A stretch of DNA of 7,242 bases, from contig PLXT01000065.1 of the NCBI GenBank assembly GCA_003151535.1, positions 563 to 7,804 on the forward strand, written 5' to 3'. A program made the translations under genes and the position numbers. This stretch comes from Methanobacterium sp. GTDB taxonomy: Archaea > Methanobacteriota > Methanobacteria > Methanobacteriales > Methanobacteriaceae. Below the pieces are notes generated by a model. The model did no database searches and was not told the DNA's origin. It worked only from the letters and a program-made list of their open reading frames with translations. Positions within the stretch are counted from its first letter, which is position 1, and each line of letters opens with the position of its first letter. Below, in pieces: positions 6,191 to 7,242 of the stretch.

Positions 6191-6760
6191 TTAGAATCCT
6201 GCACTTACAAAGACAGATTTACGATTACTTACAGGTACCGCATCAAGCCTTTGTACTGTTGTGTCAACAGCCATTGATCCATAATATTCTGCTCTTCCAT
6301 CTCCACCAGTAGTTCTTGTATCCATTTTGAGACGATGGTAAGAACATCCTTTAATTCTTTCAGCAACATATCTTGGTGCCCATACAGGTTTATTGCAGGG
6401 TACTTTCCATTCTTCAGCTGGCATCCCTGGGAAGGGCCTTGTCCAGAAGTCTAATTCCTCTCCAATGATTTCATGATTCTCCGCAGTGAAATGTACATAC
6501 TCCTTTTGAAAGTTATATTCATCTCTATATTTTTCATTAAACTTCTCTTTACAACCTATTGTCTTCCAAGGTTTCAGATAGATGTCTTTTGATTTTGAAA
6601 TTTCATTTTGGGAAAGTTTTGTTTGAGGCTCTACTTCTAACTTAGGAGCCTCTTTCATACGATCTTGAGTCAAAGATTTTATATTATCATCAAATGCATC
6701 GAATTGCTTTTGGCACTTATCTAACTCTTGTTCAGAAGATGATTTTACTTTTGCTGTCAT
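6191..6760 (-). CDS. Unrecognised 189-residue phage protein near the head-tail genes
   Basis: A complete ORF with TTAGGT six bases before the ATG. Residues 1-58 are charged and likely helical, starting MTAKVKSSSEQELDKCQKQF, perhaps with a short coiled coil. Residues 60-145 look like a folded, conserved-type core rich in Trp, Tyr, Pro and Cys: LKPWKTIGCKEKFNEKYRDE, then DFWTRPFPGMPAEEWKVPCN and APRYVAERIKGCSYHRLKM. The end, GGDGRAEYYGSMAVDTTVQR to FVSAGF, is more beta-like. Cys70, Cys122, Cys139 and His142 could bind a metal, but spacing gives no known motif. The gene follows a strong promoter and lies one gene before the adaptor, once the HNH insertion is set aside. A head-completion, scaffold-like or minor capsid role is possible, without direct evidence. 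No family was recognised. Confidence 0.85.
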   Translation of the reverse strand: MTAKVKSSSEQELDKCQKQFDAFDDNIKSLTQDRMKEAPKLEVEPQTKLSQNEISKSKDIYLKPWKTIGCKEKFNEKYRDEYNFQKEYVHFTAENHEIIGEELDFWTRPFPGMPAEEWKVPCNKPVWAPRYVAERIKGCSYHRLKMDTRTTGGDGRAEYYGSMAVDTTVQRLDAVPVSNRKSVFVSAGF

Positions 6761-6761
6761 A

Positions 6762-6805
6762 GTTATACCTAACTTTTAAGGGTTATACGAAATTTTAAGT
6801 ATAAC
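6762..6805 (-). repeat. Three copies of heptamer GTATAAC/GTTATAC in the leader and -10 region
   Basis: On the minus strand GTTATAC occurs at 6805-6799, overlapping the -10, and its reverse complement GTATAAC at 6788-6782 and 6768-6762, the latter two 20 bases apart. Outer copies extend to an 8-bp inverted repeat AGTTATAC (6806-6799) with GTATAACT (6768-6761). This could be an operator for a repressor or only AT-rich coincidence; one further copy lies inside the HNH gene at 5692-5698. Confidence 0.35.
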
Positions 6806-6826
6806 TTTATAAAGGTGAGATGTCAA
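6798..6826 (-). promoter_or_regulatory. Near-consensus sigma70 promoter for the 189-residue gene and genes below it
   Basis: Minus-strand TTGACA (6826-6821), a full -35 match, then a 17-base spacer and TATACT (6803-6798), 5 of 6. The -35 and most of the spacer lie in the coding end of the preceding gene (codons for L-D-I-S-P-L), and the -10 lies just past its stop. Predicted start is about 6793-6788, giving a leader of about 30 bases. No terminator separates it from the tail genes, so it could drive the whole downstream set. Confidence 0.6.
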
Positions 6827-7232
6827 GGAAGCTTCCAGGAATAAAAGTGCTTAAGTTTTGTCCCCCGCTTGTGTTGATAGCTCCAGTATTTATTCCCCCA
6901 ATTGATAATATTTGGGCTTGTGTTTTGGCAGAAGATGAAATGAATGGATCTATTCCAACACTGTTTAAGTCCAATAGGATTTGATTTAGCGATGGGATGG
7001 ATATTACATATCCTGTCTGTTCGTTAAGTCCTCTAGAGCCAAATGAAGAGGGAATTATAAGCCTTACCAATTGTCCGATCACATAATTGTGATTGATAGT
7101 TGTTGTAACAGTTGTCTGCACTCCAAGCGTTATGCCAGATATCACGAATCTATTTGGTTCATAATATTCTGCATGAATGGGTAGGTTTTGGTAGGCTGAT
7201 ATCGGATATGAAATAACACTATTTAATGGCAT
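6807..7232 (-). CDS. Small virion protein with one E1-FCCH-like beta domain, 141 residues
   Basis: Complete ORF, start chosen at 7232 because AAGGA lies four bases before it at the right edge of the window. Residues 1-24 (MPLNSVISYPISAYQNLPIH) look extended. Residues 25-96 form a beta domain: EPNRFVISGITLGVQTTVTT, then HNYVIGQLVRLIIPSSFG, LNEQTGYVISIPSLNQILLD. This order (Val-Thr-Thr, His-x-Tyr, Ile-Gly-Gln-x-Val, Leu-Asn-x-x-x-Gly-Tyr-Val) resembles the E1-FCCH-like folds common in phage structural proteins and seen again in the nozzle. Residues 97-141 end in IPGSFLDISPL. No enzymatic motif, signal peptide or membrane segment is seen. A minor head or tail structural role is likely by context; the exact position in the virion is not known. 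A promoter -35 is encoded in its last codons. Confidence 0.8.
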   Translation of the reverse strand: MPLNSVISYPISAYQNLPIHAEYYEPNRFVISGITLGVQTTVTTTINHNYVIGQLVRLIIPSSFGSRGLNEQTGYVISIPSLNQILLDLNSVGIDPFISSSAKTQAQILSIGGINTGAINTSGGQNLSTFIPGSFLDISPL

Positions 7233-7242
7233 ATAATCCTTG

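Noticed and set aside
6245..6267. Minus-strand TTGACA at 6267-6262 in the 189-residue gene
   Set aside because: The bases at -10 distance (GATGCG) do not fit.

Overview
The window looks like part of the virion-structure module of a tailed, podovirus-like double-stranded DNA phage, or a prophage or uncultured phage contig. All genes lie on the minus strand, so the region reads from right (7242) to left (1). The DNA is AT-rich by eye, the genes are packed with gaps of 7 to 57 bases, and stops are TAA, TAG and TGA with no sign of recoding. Starts carry purine-rich ribosome binding sites, and two sigma70-like promoters are visible, so the host is a bacterium with ordinary signals. No host marker gene is present and the host cannot be named.

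Layout in transcription order: a 141-residue small virion protein with an E1-FCCH-like beta domain (7232-6807); a 46-base gap with a near-consensus promoter whose -35 lies in the end of that gene; an unrecognised 189-residue protein (6760-6191); a 57-base gap with a second candidate promoter and a hairpin that hides the next ribosome binding site; a free-standing HNH endonuclease (6133-5522); a probable head-to-tail adaptor (5525-4281), overlapping the HNH stop as ATGA; a short tail fiber with a gp53-like tip (4271-3663); a probable tail nozzle of 1006 residues (3651-631); an unrecognised 162-residue protein (623-135); and the first 30 codons of another gene that leaves the window (92-1).

The adaptor, fiber and nozzle would together form the short tail: the adaptor joins the portal to the nozzle, and the fiber is the likely host-contact part. 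The HNH gene is foreign in character: it is very rich in Lys, Asn and Glu while its neighbours are nearly free of Lys, and it sits between structural genes as mobile phage endonucleases do.

The most interesting signal is the control region of the HNH gene. A perfect 7-bp stem covers its ribosome binding site on read-through RNA. A candidate promoter is placed so that RNA started there would lack the 5' arm of the stem, leaving the site free. This is the logic known from several T4 genes, here built with a sigma70-like promoter. No tRNA, CRISPR, insertion sequence, clear terminator or gene-free stretch above 300 bases was seen.
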